A program made the translations under genes and the position numbers. From assembly GCF_018398315.1 (NCBI RefSeq), contig NZ_JAHBRW010000001.1, positions 2,984,501-3,048,500 of the forward strand: 64,000 nt of DNA, in the 5' to 3' direction. The stretch is from Chelatococcus sp. YT9. Lineage in GTDB: Bacteria; Pseudomonadota; Alphaproteobacteria; Rhizobiales; Beijerinckiaceae. The notes under the pieces were generated by a model. The model was not told where the DNA came from, ran no database searches, and saw only the letters and a program-made list of their open reading frames with translations. Shown one piece after another: positions 53,266 to 61,926 of this stretch (the stretch's first letter is position 1; every line of letters starts with the position of its first letter).

Positions 53266-54150
53266 TCAAGCGGCCGTTGCAGAAAAAATCCGATCGCAGC
53301 GTTCCCCGAGCTGGGCCATCTCGGCGCGCGACATTGCGGTCAACGGCGGCCGCATGGTCAACCATCCGGATTCGCCGCTGCGATGGGCAATGAGCGCTTT
53401 GATCGCTGCCATGACTGGATAGCCAAGGACCGTCTCGACCAATTGATCGACACGCTGATCGGAGCGTCCCTCCACCACAAGGGGCAATAGCGCATCTGGG
53501 CATATGTTTGCCAGCCCCGATATGGCTCCTTGGCCGCCGTTTCTAACGGCGCGAGCCAGACTGCGCTCATCACCGACCAGGATAACACGATCGCGATGCG
53601 CTTCCAGAAGCTGTTCGGTGTAAGCCCAGTCGCCGGCCGAATCCTTGACACCGATGAAGGCCTCCGGGAAAGCCCGGATGAGCCGCGTGATGAGGGATAG
53701 CGGCATCGCAACCGCGGTCACTTGGGGAATGTTGTACAGCAACATGTTCCGCGCCCGCGGCCCCAGGCGCTCCACCAGCGCGGCATACCAGCCGAACACT
53801 CCGTCTTCAGCCACATCCTTGAAGAAGTAAGGGGGCGGCACAAGGAGCGCGCGGCAGCCATGATCGAGCGCCAGGGTGGCTTGCGCGACTGCGTCAGTGA
53901 CAGCCGTTGCGGCAACGCCGCCCACGATGCGATTCCCGGCGATGCCTGCCCTGGCGAGAGCGGCGAAGGTGGCCTCGCGCTCCGCCAGTCCGATTGAGGC
54001 GCCTTCGCCCGTCGTCCCGAAGAGCGTGATGCTGCTGCAGCCCCTGGCCAGACACCAGGAGGCCTGCTCCGTGAGGAGGCCGTTGTCGACCGCTCCAGAA
54101 AGCTGGAAAGGAGTTGCGAGGGCCACGGAGAGGCCGAACGGACCAGACAT
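53266..54150 (-). CDS. DapA-family (DHDPS/NAL) aldolase or dehydratase
   Basis: A 294-residue TIM-barrel lyase of the dihydrodipicolinate synthase / N-acetylneuraminate lyase superfamily. SSITLFGTTGEGASIGLAERE holds the carboxylate-binding GTTGEG, MLLYNIPQVTAVAM the catalytic Tyr and FIGVKDSAGDW the Schiff-base Lys near residue 165. The operon with a GntR/FCD regulator and its divergence from a sugar ABC importer argue for sugar-acid catabolism (a 2-keto-3-deoxy acid aldolase or dehydratase) rather than lysine synthesis. The exact substrate is not deducible. Its promoter is visible at 54188-54216. Confidence 0.87.
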   Translation of the reverse strand: MSGPFGLSVALATPFQLSGAVDNGLLTEQASWCLARGCSSITLFGTTGEGASIGLAEREATFAALARAGIAGNRIVGGVAATAVTDAVAQATLALDHGCRALLVPPPYFFKDVAEDGVFGWYAALVERLGPRARNMLLYNIPQVTAVAMPLSLITRLIRAFPEAFIGVKDSAGDWAYTEQLLEAHRDRVILVGDERSLARAVRNGGQGAISGLANICPDALLPLVVEGRSDQRVDQLVETVLGYPVMAAIKALIAHRSGESGWLTMRPPLTAMSRAEMAQLGERCDRIFSATAA

Positions 54151-54181
54151 GATAAACAGACCCCGGATCTATTGACTGCAC

Positions 54182-54216
54182 ACTAACATGTTAGTCGGAT
54201 GAAAATGTGCTTGCAA
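54182..54216 (-). promoter_or_regulatory. Promoter with overlapping palindromic operator for the dapA-like operon
   Basis: On the minus strand TTGCAA (54211-54216) and TAACAT (54188-54193) form a -35/-10 pair with ideal 17-bp spacing. The perfect palindrome ACTAACATGTTAGT (54182-54195) lies exactly over the -10 element, about 32 bp before the lyase ATG. The T-rich GT half-site style fits GntR/FCD operators, so repression by the operon's own regulator is the simple reading. Confidence 0.75.
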
Positions 54217-54656
54217 GCTCCCTCCGGCCTGATCAACAATAGATCACGCTGGTCGGCAGGGCTTGGCGGCACGGATGGCGAGCATCTGGTTTCGCCCTCG
54301 TGTTGGTCCACAGAATGGAGTGATTCCGGTCTCAACGAGGGGCGCGACTTCGCTTTCTGCGCCAGTGGGCGGACTGCGGGGGGCGCGCACCGACGGGTTT
54401 TTCGCCAAATCGATCTTGACGTGGGTGCGCTTGGCAGACTGAGGCCCAGTCTCGGCACCTCATCGTCTTCGCCGGCATCGACACTGAATTTTACAAGATG
54501 CCATAGGCCTAAAGGATGGGGTGACCAATCCACCGCCGGGTTGCAGATTGAACGAAAACGGCAGCTTGGCTACCGCGCTGGCTGCTTTGAGAGATGGGCG
54601 ACGGTGCTGTTCAAAAATGCGCCGCGCCAGGGATGATATGAAAGGGGAGGAAAGCG
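54217..54656 (+). other. Upstream region of the sugar ABC importer, no gene seen
   Basis: 440 bp between the lyase promoter and the binding-protein gene. The small frames here are Arg/Cys/Ser-rich and lack ribosome-binding sites. GGGGAGG at the right edge serves the gene at 54657. A second copy of the ACTAACATGTTAGT palindrome is not found, so co-regulation of the importer by the same operator would require action at a distance. Confidence 0.4.
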
Positions 54657-55982
54657 ATGTTCGACAACAGCATCTCGCGCCGCTCGGTGCTCAAAGGAAG
54701 CTTGGCGGCGGGTGCTTTGGGCCTGGCTGGAACGCCGGCCTTCGCCGATCCACAATGGAAGAAGTTTGCTGGCACGAAGCTCGAAGTCAATCTCATCAAG
54801 AGCCCGCGGGGAGAGGTCCTTGAGAAATATGCCAAGGAATTCACGGATCTCACGGGCATCGAGGTCGCCTCGGAGCAGATCCCGGAGCAGCAGCAGCGAC
54901 AGAAGGCGGTTATTGAGCTGACGTCCGGCAAGCCGAGTTTCGATGTCGTGCACCTGAGCTATCACGTGCAGAAGCGGCAGTTCGAGAAGGCTGGGTGGCT
55001 TGCCGATCTCACGCCTTTCATGAAAAATCCGGACCTGACGGCGTCGGATCTGACCGAGGCCGATTTCTCCTCCGCCGGGCTGCTGTATGCCAAGGACCAG
55101 AGCGGAGCGATGCGCTCCTTGCCGTTCTCGGTGGATTACTGGATCGTCTACTGGAACAAGGATCTCTTTGAAAAGAAGGGCTTGAGCTATCCCACCAATT
55201 TCGAGGAGATGGTGAAGGCGGCCGAGGCATTGACCAGTCCCGCCGATGGCACCTATGGCTTTGTCGCCCGCGGGCTGCGCAACGCGAATGTGCCGGTGTG
55301 GGCGAGCTTCCTGCTCGGCTATGGCGGCAATTTTCTCGACGCCAGCGGCAATCTCCTCACCGACAAGCCCGAGGCCGTCGAGGGCGCCAAGCTCTACCAG
55401 CGTCTGCTCACCAAGACCGCGCCGCCCGGTGTTGCGGGCTTCAATTGGTCGGAATGTCAATCGGCTTTCCTGCAGGGCAAGGTCGGCATGTGGCTCGATG
55501 GCGTCGGCTTCGCGCCCCCGCTCGAGGATCCGACGAAGTCACGCATCGTCGGCAAGGTCGGTTACGGAGTGATGCCGGCCGGTCCGAAGCTTCAGGCTTC
55601 AGCCACTTTCGGGGACGGCATCGGCGTCGCTGCCGCCTCCACCAAGAAGGAGGCCGCGTATCTTTATTGCCAGTGGGCCGTGTCCAAACTTATGGGCGCG
55701 CGCCTTCTGCAGGCCGGTGGCGGTGTGCCGTTCCGTAACTCCATCCTCGACGACAAAGAGGTTCGCAGCGGTGTGAAAATGCCTGCGGCCTGGGTCGACG
55801 CGGTCGTCGGGTCGGCAAAAGTCAGCCGGCTCGGCCTGCCGGTGGTCATTCCGGTCACCGAGTTCCGCGACATCATCGGTACGGCGCTGACGAGCACTCT
55901 GTCGGGAGCGGATCCGGCCGCCGAGCTTGCCAAGGCGACAGAGCAGTTCAGGCCCGTGCTTGAACGCAGCGAACGCGGCTGA
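54657..55982 (+). CDS. Sugar-type ABC importer, extracellular solute-binding protein
   Basis: A 441-residue family 1 solute-binding protein. The N-terminus has a Tat-type motif SRRSVLK at residues 7-13, followed by a hydrophobic stretch and cleavage near AFA, so it is probably exported folded. The mature protein reads KLEVNLIKSPRGEVLEKYAKEFTDLTGIEV, WIVYWNKDLFEKKGLSYPTNFEEMVKAAEAL and GKVGMWLDGVGFAPPLEDP, the pattern of sugar and polyol binding proteins. GGGGAGGAAAG precedes the ATG. The two permeases follow after a 225-bp gap with an inverted repeat. Confidence 0.92.
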   Translation: MFDNSISRRSVLKGSLAAGALGLAGTPAFADPQWKKFAGTKLEVNLIKSPRGEVLEKYAKEFTDLTGIEVASEQIPEQQQRQKAVIELTSGKPSFDVVHLSYHVQKRQFEKAGWLADLTPFMKNPDLTASDLTEADFSSAGLLYAKDQSGAMRSLPFSVDYWIVYWNKDLFEKKGLSYPTNFEEMVKAAEALTSPADGTYGFVARGLRNANVPVWASFLLGYGGNFLDASGNLLTDKPEAVEGAKLYQRLLTKTAPPGVAGFNWSECQSAFLQGKVGMWLDGVGFAPPLEDPTKSRIVGKVGYGVMPAGPKLQASATFGDGIGVAAASTKKEAAYLYCQWAVSKLMGARLLQAGGGVPFRNSILDDKEVRSGVKMPAAWVDAVVGSAKVSRLGLPVVIPVTEFRDIIGTALTSTLSGADPAAELAKATEQFRPVLERSERG

Positions 55983-56033
55983 ACCATCGGGCGGTCCGGC
56001 TGACGGCGCACGCGCTGCGCGGCCGGGTCGTTT

Positions 56034-56093
56034 GCGAGCATGCTCCGAAGGCTCTGGGGTGGGGTCTATTGGGCCATATCGGGGCATGCTCGC
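56034..56093. repeat. Inverted repeat between binding-protein and permease genes
   Basis: GCGAGCATGC (56034-56043) and GCATGCTCGC (56084-56093) are perfect inverted copies separated by 40 bp, and the left copy also contains the palindrome GAGCATGCTC. Stem-loops between a periplasmic binding-protein gene and its permeases often stabilise the upstream message, which would give more binding protein than permease. Confidence 0.55.
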
Positions 56094-56207
56094 TTCAGTT
56101 TGCTCAAGGGCGGCGTGAGTGCGCGCGGACAGTTTCCAATTGGCGTAACGGCCTCGTTTAAGGCAGGGCAATCATCAACAGCATGATGCCACAAGCACAA
56201 GTGAAGC

Positions 56208-57146
56208 ATGAGTGAGCTCACCATGAGGGAGGCTTCGGCCCCCGCCACACATCAACCCGCCAAGAGTGATTGGCGCCCCCCATCCTATTGGCCGTTCGTC
56301 TTGCCTGCGATCATCACGGTCAGTGCCGTTATCGTCTTCCCCTGGGCCTTCACCCTGTGGATGAGCCTGAACGAATGGACTGTCGGTGGCACATCGAGCT
56401 TTGTCGGGTTCGCGAATTACTTGCGCCTGCCCCGTGATCCGCGGTTCGCCGACGCCGTGGTCCACACCTTGTACTATACGGTCCTTTCGGTCCTGCTTCC
56501 GCTTCTGCTCGGCACTCTGTCGGCAGTGATCTTCCATGCCCGGTTCCCGTTGCGCGGCTTTCTGCGTGGCATCTTCGTCATGCCCATGATGGCGACCCCG
56601 GTCGCGATCGCGCTGGTGTGGACCATGATGTTCCACCCGCAGCTTGGTGTACTGAACTATCTCCTGTCCCTAGTCGGTATTCCGCCGCAGCTGTGGGTAT
56701 TCGAGCCATCCACCGTCATCCCCTCGCTGGTGCTGGTGGAAACCTGGCAGTGGACACCGCTTATCATGCTCATCCTGCTCGGGGGGCTCGCGGCAATTCC
56801 GACAGAGCCTTATGAAAGTGCATTGATCGACGGTGCGAGCCGATGGCAGATGTTCTATTATATCACCTTGCCGATGATCGCTCCCTTTCTTATGGTCGCG
56901 GCCATCATCCGCACCATTGATGCCGTCAAAAGCTTCGATATCATCTATGCTATTACACAGGGTGGTCCGGGAACGGCTTCTGAAACCATAAATCTATATC
57001 TCTATAGCGTTGCATTTGCTTATTACGATATCGGCTATGGCTCTGCGATCGCGGTCGTGTTCTTCGCGCTGGTGATCGGGCTGTCGGTATTGCTGCTAGC
57101 GCTCAGGCAGCGCACGAAATGGACCGAAGTGGGAGGCGCGCTATGA
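56208..57146 (+). CDS. Sugar-type ABC importer permease 1 (MalF-like)
   Basis: A 312-residue inner-membrane permease with six helices. The first (YWPFVLPAIITVSAVIVFPWAFTLWMSL) is typical of carbohydrate uptake permease family 1. The EAA loop that contacts the ATPase is ESALIDGASRWQMFYYITLPMIAPFL near residue 205. It ends with the ATGA overlap to the second permease. An ATPase would normally follow or precede; none is encoded in this operon. Confidence 0.92.
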   Translation: MSELTMREASAPATHQPAKSDWRPPSYWPFVLPAIITVSAVIVFPWAFTLWMSLNEWTVGGTSSFVGFANYLRLPRDPRFADAVVHTLYYTVLSVLLPLLLGTLSAVIFHARFPLRGFLRGIFVMPMMATPVAIALVWTMMFHPQLGVLNYLLSLVGIPPQLWVFEPSTVIPSLVLVETWQWTPLIMLILLGGLAAIPTEPYESALIDGASRWQMFYYITLPMIAPFLMVAAIIRTIDAVKSFDIIYAITQGGPGTASETINLYLYSVAFAYYDIGYGSAIAVVFFALVIGLSVLLLALRQRTKWTEVGGAL

Positions 57147-57967
57147 CACTGCGTGCCATCCTCGACAGGTTCCTCCTGATGGTTGCCGTCGCGATCATCG
57201 TGTCACCGGCCCTTTTCTTCTTCATCTGGATGCTGTCTCTCTCGCTGAAATACGAGGTCGACAACGCAGCCTATCCACCGATTCTGATCCCCGAGAATTT
57301 TGCGTGGCAGAACTACAGGTCTGTGCTTGAATCCAACCGCTTCCCGCTCTTCTTCCGCAACAGCCTGATTGTCACCGGCACGGCCACTCTGGTTGGCCTC
57401 ATGGTCGGCGTGCCAGCCGGCTACGGCATCGCGCGGATGAAGGCCACGCGGTCAGCCATTGTCATCCTCATCGCGCGGATGACGCCGGGACTATCCTACC
57501 TCATCCCGCTGTTTCTGCTGTTTCAGTGGCTCGGCCTCATGGGTACGCTCTGGCCGCAGATCATCATCCATCTCGTCATCACCGTGCCGATCATCATCTG
57601 GATCATGATTGGCTATTTCGAAACGACGCCGATGGAACTCGAGGAGGCAGCCACGATCGATGGAGCCAACCGCTGGCAAGTGTTTCGCCATGTGGCGCTG
57701 CCCATCGCCAAGCCGGGCGTGACGGTCGCCTTCATTCTAGCGGTGATCTTCTCCTGGAACAATTTCGTCTTCGGGATCGTGCTTGCCGGCCGCGAGACGC
57801 GCACGCTGCCTGTGGCGGTCTACAATATGATCTCGTTCGAGCAATTAAGCTGGGGGCCTCTCGCTGCCGCCGCGCTGATCGTGACACTGCCGGTGTTATT
57901 GCTGACGATCGTTGCCCAACGACAGATCATCGCTGGATTGACCGCGGGAGCGGTGAAGGGCGGCTGA
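57143..57967 (+). CDS. Sugar-type ABC importer permease 2 (MalG-like)
   Basis: A 274-residue six-helix permease of carbohydrate uptake family 1. The EAA loop is EEAATIDGANRWQVFRHVALPIAKPGVTVAFI, and SWNNFVFGIVLAG lies after it as usual for MalG-type proteins. The ATG at 57143 overlaps the previous stop by 4 bp, so I reject the longer frame to 57119. The operon ends here without an ATP-binding gene; a shared MsmK-type ATPase elsewhere is the likely partner. Confidence 0.92.
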   Translation: MTLRAILDRFLLMVAVAIIVSPALFFFIWMLSLSLKYEVDNAAYPPILIPENFAWQNYRSVLESNRFPLFFRNSLIVTGTATLVGLMVGVPAGYGIARMKATRSAIVILIARMTPGLSYLIPLFLLFQWLGLMGTLWPQIIIHLVITVPIIIWIMIGYFETTPMELEEAATIDGANRWQVFRHVALPIAKPGVTVAFILAVIFSWNNFVFGIVLAGRETRTLPVAVYNMISFEQLSWGPLAAAALIVTLPVLLLTIVAQRQIIAGLTAGAVKGG

Positions 57968-58184
57968 CCATAGCCGACACCTGGCCCTCGAATGGTGCGG
58001 TCCATTGCCGGACCCGTTGGCTGGTAACTGCGATCTAGCCGGGGGTGAGCGCGCGTCATCCCTGGTGAGTGGCCGTCGCATGAAGGATTTGATAACAACG
58101 CATGAATGGGCGAGTGAGGCTCGTGCAAAACGGCCCTGCTGCAGCTATGATCTCTGTGGCTAACTCCTCCTGCCAGGCGTTCTC

Positions 58185-59192
58185 ATGTCGCAGCCGGTGG
58201 TTCCCGCTCCCGAACTTTACAGGTTCGATCGTCTCTCGACCGACGATTTCGAACCTGCGACGCTTTATGAGGCGTGGCGCGCGGCCGCCTATCATTCAGT
58301 CGATCTTTTGCCACCGGACAAGGAACTCAGAGGCACCGCCAAATTCGTCCGTGGCAAGTTCGGTGTGTTCGGCAGTCATCAGGGATCCTGCTATCAAACG
58401 GTGTTTTCGCGCGAGGCGCGCAGCGCCGGGCTGGGCGAATGCATGGTCATTGCCTTGCTGGCGGAGCGTCGTGTCGCGCTGGAGGGTCCCGGTGACGCAC
58501 GGATGATTGCCGAGAGCGGCTCGATGGCGCTTTATGATGTCGCGCGGCCGATGCGCTATCACTGGAGCAAGGGCAAGGATCTCTATCTTCTATTGCCGCG
58601 GCAAGCGGCCCTGGACGCCATCGGCGGCGCGCTGGATGGCTTGTCGCTTCCGCTCGAGCAGCAACGCCTTGCGCCGTTCCTGCGCACACAGATGATGAGC
58701 CTTGAAGAGCACGGCCCTTTCCTGGCGCGCAACGAATTGGCCTCCATGCTGGACGCGACGGTGGAGACGGCCCTGCTGATGCTGCGTGGGATAACGCAGC
58801 CTGTAGAAAGCGCAGCGGAATTGCTCACGAAGGGCCTCTATGCCAGCGCCATCCAATTCATGGCGGCGCATTACCCCGACCGTGACCTCGATCCGGGCAT
58901 GATCGCCCATGCATTGGGATGCTCCCGCGCGACGCTTTACCGCGCCTTTTCCGAACACGATAGCACCGTGATGGATACGCTGCGTGAGCTGCGCCTTCAA
59001 AGGGCGCGCAGGACGCTGGAGGCCTCTTTCAATCTGAACGTCGGCACCGTGGCGCTGGCCTGCGGCTTTCCGGATTTGTCCGCCTTTGGCAAGTTGTTCA
59101 AGGCGCGTTTCGGCATCTCGCCCCGCGGCTGGCGGATGGAAACCGAAGGGTCTCGCGAGGCGAAGGGTAATAATAAATCTGCGGACGTTTAG
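58185..59192 (+). CDS. AraC-family transcriptional regulator
   Basis: A 335-residue regulator. The N-terminal ligand domain (ELYRFDRLSTDDFEPATLYEAWRAAAYHSVDL, then MALYDVARPMRYHWSKGKDLYLLLPRQ) belongs to the AraC-binding-2 type. The C-terminal HTH pair is DPGMIAHALGCSRATLYRAFSEH and VGTVALACGFPDLSAFGKLFKARFGISPRGWR, residues about 225-320. It precedes the SsuABC-like operon by 171 bp on the same strand and is the likely activator of it. Its composition is normal for the window, unlike the other AraC-type gene at 38.2 kb. Confidence 0.88.
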   Translation: MSQPVVPAPELYRFDRLSTDDFEPATLYEAWRAAAYHSVDLLPPDKELRGTAKFVRGKFGVFGSHQGSCYQTVFSREARSAGLGECMVIALLAERRVALEGPGDARMIAESGSMALYDVARPMRYHWSKGKDLYLLLPRQAALDAIGGALDGLSLPLEQQRLAPFLRTQMMSLEEHGPFLARNELASMLDATVETALLMLRGITQPVESAAELLTKGLYASAIQFMAAHYPDRDLDPGMIAHALGCSRATLYRAFSEHDSTVMDTLRELRLQRARRTLEASFNLNVGTVALACGFPDLSAFGKLFKARFGISPRGWRMETEGSREAKGNNKSADV

Positions 59193-59363
59193 TGTTCTCC
59201 GGATACTGAAAGGCTTTCAAGTCGGGTGCAGACGAAAATTATAATAATTCCAATATATTGGTTTTTGTTGCCAGTGCGAAGTAGGGCCTCTATGAGAGCG
59301 CATCCATCATGTCGGTGATGGGCGAAGAGTTCTCTTCGCGTCGTTTTCGCTTCGTACGCAAGA

Positions 59364-60146
59364 ATGGTCATTTCACGTTTCTCCAAGCGTCTCGGCGCCA
59401 TCTGCGTCATCGCTGCGCTCGCGATAGCGTGGTGGCAGGCTTCCGCCCGGGGGCTGGTCTCGACCTTCCTCTTGCCCATGCCGCATACCGTTTTGCTGAC
59501 GGGTTGGGAGCTTGTCAGCGATGGCACGCTGGGCGCCCATATCGCCGTCAGCGTGGTTCGGATCATTGCAGGCTACCTCATCGCGACGGCGCTCGCGCTG
59601 CCGCTGGCGTTTCTCTTCGGAATTTCGCCCGCGGCCCAGCGGGCCTTCGAGCCGGTTCTGGAGTTTCTGCGCCAGGTGCCGCCGCTGGCCATGATGCCGC
59701 TGCTCATCCTCTGGCTCGGCATCGGCGAGACACAGAAAATCGGCATCATCGTTCTCGCCTGCTTTTTCCCCATATTCCTGGGCGCACTCGGCGGCATCGC
59801 GCAATGTGACCAAAAGCTTGTGGAGGTCGGGCGCGCTTGTGCGCTGCCGCAAGGCGCCATCCTGCGCCGCATCGTATTGCCCGCAGCCTTGCCGTCCATC
59901 GTCATAGGGCTGCGCATCGCGCTGGGGCAGGGGTGGCGCGCGCTGGTCGGAGCTGAGCTGGTCGCGTCGGCAGCGGGGCTCGGCTACATGATCGTAGACG
60001 CCGAGCAGTTGGCGCGTACCGACATCATCATAGTCGGCATCTTCGTCATCGGCGGCCTCGGCCTCCTCGCCGACTTCGGGGTCCGCCAGTTGATCGCCCG
60101 GACGGCGCCATGGTTGCGCCAGCGTACCGAGATTACCCATGCTTGA
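59364..60146 (+). CDS. SsuC/TauC-type ABC permease
   Basis: A 260-residue permease with six helices of the nitrate/sulfonate/taurine family. The conserved loop is DQKLVEVGRACALPQGAILRRIVLPAALPSIVIGLRIALGQGWRALVGAELVASAAGLGYMI. The ATP-binding gene starts 8 bp before this gene ends, so translation is coupled. The ligand could be a sulfonate, a pyrimidine, a bicarbonate-like anion or another small molecule; the permease does not tell. Confidence 0.9.
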   Translation: MVISRFSKRLGAICVIAALAIAWWQASARGLVSTFLLPMPHTVLLTGWELVSDGTLGAHIAVSVVRIIAGYLIATALALPLAFLFGISPAAQRAFEPVLEFLRQVPPLAMMPLLILWLGIGETQKIGIIVLACFFPIFLGALGGIAQCDQKLVEVGRACALPQGAILRRIVLPAALPSIVIGLRIALGQGWRALVGAELVASAAGLGYMIVDAEQLARTDIIIVGIFVIGGLGLLADFGVRQLIARTAPWLRQRTEITHA

Positions 60147-60936
60147 GGTGAGGGGGCTCAGCAAGCACTACAAGGTGGGCGATCGCGATGTGGTCGCCTT
60201 GGCTGACGTCGACCTGCTTCTGCCGCCCGGGAGTTTCACCGTTGTCGTCGGGCGCTCGGGCTGCGGGAAGTCGACCTTGTTACGCCTTCTCGCCGGCCTC
60301 ATCAGCCCGACGGCGGGTGATATCCGGCATGCCGACGGGCATCGCCCCACAATCGGCTGCGTGTTCCAGGAGCCGCGGTTGATGCCGTGGTTGAGCGTGG
60401 CGGGCAACGCCGGCTTCGGCCTCGTTGGCAAGGTCGCGAAAGCCGATATCGCGACGCGCGTCACGGCGGCGCTTTCGCTGGTCGGTCTCACCGAGTTTCG
60501 CGATGCCTATCCCGATCAGCTCTCCGGCGGCATGGCGAGCCGCGTCGGGCTCGCGCGGGCCCTTGTGCTCGAGCCCGAACTCCTGCTCCTCGACGAGCCC
60601 TTCGCGGCGCTGGATGCTTTCACGCGGCGCAGCTTGCAGTCTGAACTCACTGACATCTGGCTGGCTCGCCGGCCCACCGTGATCTTCGTCACCCATGACG
60701 TCGAGGAAGCCCTGCTCCTCGCGGATAGAGTCGTGCATATGGACAAGGGCCGCATTATCGGGCGGCGACCGGTCCCGCTGCCCCGACCGCGTGATGCCAC
60801 GGACCAGGAGCTCGTAGCGCTGCGCCGTGCGATCCTCGATGACCTCGCGGGCGATGCCTGCCGGCGGGATAGGCCGCCACTCCAAGAAGAGCCCCCACAA
60901 GATTCGCGCTTGTTCCAACAGGAGAGTATCCCGTGA
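60139..60936 (+). CDS. SsuB/TauB-type ABC ATP-binding protein
   Basis: A 265-residue ATPase. Walker A GRSGCGKST, signature LSGGMASRVGLARAL, Walker B LLLLDEPFAALD and the switch His in IFVTHDVEEALLLADRV are all present. The Q-loop VFQEPRLMPWLSVAGN is typical of the nitrate/sulfonate group. It overlaps the permease by 8 bp and the binding-protein gene by 4 bp. Confidence 0.93.
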   Translation: MLEVRGLSKHYKVGDRDVVALADVDLLLPPGSFTVVVGRSGCGKSTLLRLLAGLISPTAGDIRHADGHRPTIGCVFQEPRLMPWLSVAGNAGFGLVGKVAKADIATRVTAALSLVGLTEFRDAYPDQLSGGMASRVGLARALVLEPELLLLDEPFAALDAFTRRSLQSELTDIWLARRPTVIFVTHDVEEALLLADRVVHMDKGRIIGRRPVPLPRPRDATDQELVALRRAILDDLAGDACRRDRPPLQEEPPQDSRLFQQESIP

Positions 60937-61919
60937 TCCGTCACACCCGTCGCAGCCTCATCACCACCGCGCTGGCGCTCGCCGGAGCTCTGTCGCTGAC
61001 CACCGGCGGCATCCTTGGCGCGCTCGCTGCCGAGAAGCCGAAGACGGTGCGCATTACCTACGTGGCGTCGCCGTTCAACGTGCCATCCATCGTCATGCGC
61101 GCGAAGGGTTACCTGGACGAGGCCTTTGCGCCGTACGGCATTAAGGTCGAGTCCCCCGAGATCACGTCAGGCGCGCAGCAGGTCCAAGCGATTGCTGCAG
61201 GCGAGATCGACATTGCCAGCGTGCTCGGCGGATCTTCGGCGATCCTCGGGAAGGCGAACGGCGCGGATGTGCTGGTGATTGCAGCCTATAGCCGCAACCC
61301 AGAGGCCTACGCCATCCTGGCGGCGAAGGGTGGCCCCACGAAGGTGACCGAGCTCAAGGGCAAGAACGTCGCCGGCCCCAAGGGCACGGCACTGAACCAG
61401 CTTCTCGCGGCGGCGCTGATCAAGAACGGCATGACGCTGTCCGACATCAATTACATCAACATGGATCTCGGCGCGGCACGCGCGGCACTGCTCGCCGGCA
61501 AGGTCGATGCGGCGACGCTCGCCGGCAACAACGCGCTTGCGGTCGAAGAAGCCGGCGGTCACGTGATCGTCGATGGCAAGGGCCTGTTTGATCCCACCAC
61601 CGTCATCGGTGTGCGCGGCACGTTCCTCAAGGAGCATCCCGAACTCGTCGAGGCTTATCTCACCGCACACCGCAAGGCGCTCGATTTCATGGCGAAGGAG
61701 CCCGAGGAGGCGCTGAAGCTCGCCGCCGCCGAGCAGAAGATCTCGCTTGAAGATGCCCGCCGGATGAATGCCTGGTACGATTTCACGCTCAAGATGAGCG
61801 ACGCGGATGTGGCCAATCTCGCCGCTGACCAGGACTTCATGGTCGAGGCCGGCATGATGAAGAAGAAGATCGACATCAAGGCCGACCTCGTCGCGCCGAT
61901 CGCCTTCACCGGGAAGTAA
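60933..61919 (+). CDS. NMT1/SsuA-type ABC substrate-binding protein
   Basis: A 328-residue periplasmic binding protein starting at GTG with GGAGAG upstream. The N-terminus HTRRSLITTALALAGALS has a twin-arginine pair before the hydrophobic core and is cleaved near LAA. The mature part shows the family pattern: VRITYVASPFNVPSIVMRAKGYLDEAFAPYGIKVE, ITSGAQQVQAIAAGEIDIASVLGGSSAIL, ELKGKNVAGPKGTALNQLLAAAL and GVRGTFLKEHPELVEAYLTAHRKAL. It should bind a small ligand for the SsuCB-like pair. Two GATase-like genes follow in the same operon. Confidence 0.92.
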   Translation: MIRHTRRSLITTALALAGALSLTTGGILGALAAEKPKTVRITYVASPFNVPSIVMRAKGYLDEAFAPYGIKVESPEITSGAQQVQAIAAGEIDIASVLGGSSAILGKANGADVLVIAAYSRNPEAYAILAAKGGPTKVTELKGKNVAGPKGTALNQLLAAALIKNGMTLSDINYINMDLGAARAALLAGKVDAATLAGNNALAVEEAGGHVIVDGKGLFDPTTVIGVRGTFLKEHPELVEAYLTAHRKALDFMAKEPEEALKLAAAEQKISLEDARRMNAWYDFTLKMSDADVANLAADQDFMVEAGMMKKKIDIKADLVAPIAFTGK

Positions 61920-61926
61920 GGCCGCC

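Noticed and set aside
53266-54150. DapA-like gene as the lysine-biosynthetic dapA
   Set aside because: Its operon with a GntR/FCD regulator and divergence from a sugar importer point to catabolism; family motifs alone cannot separate the two.
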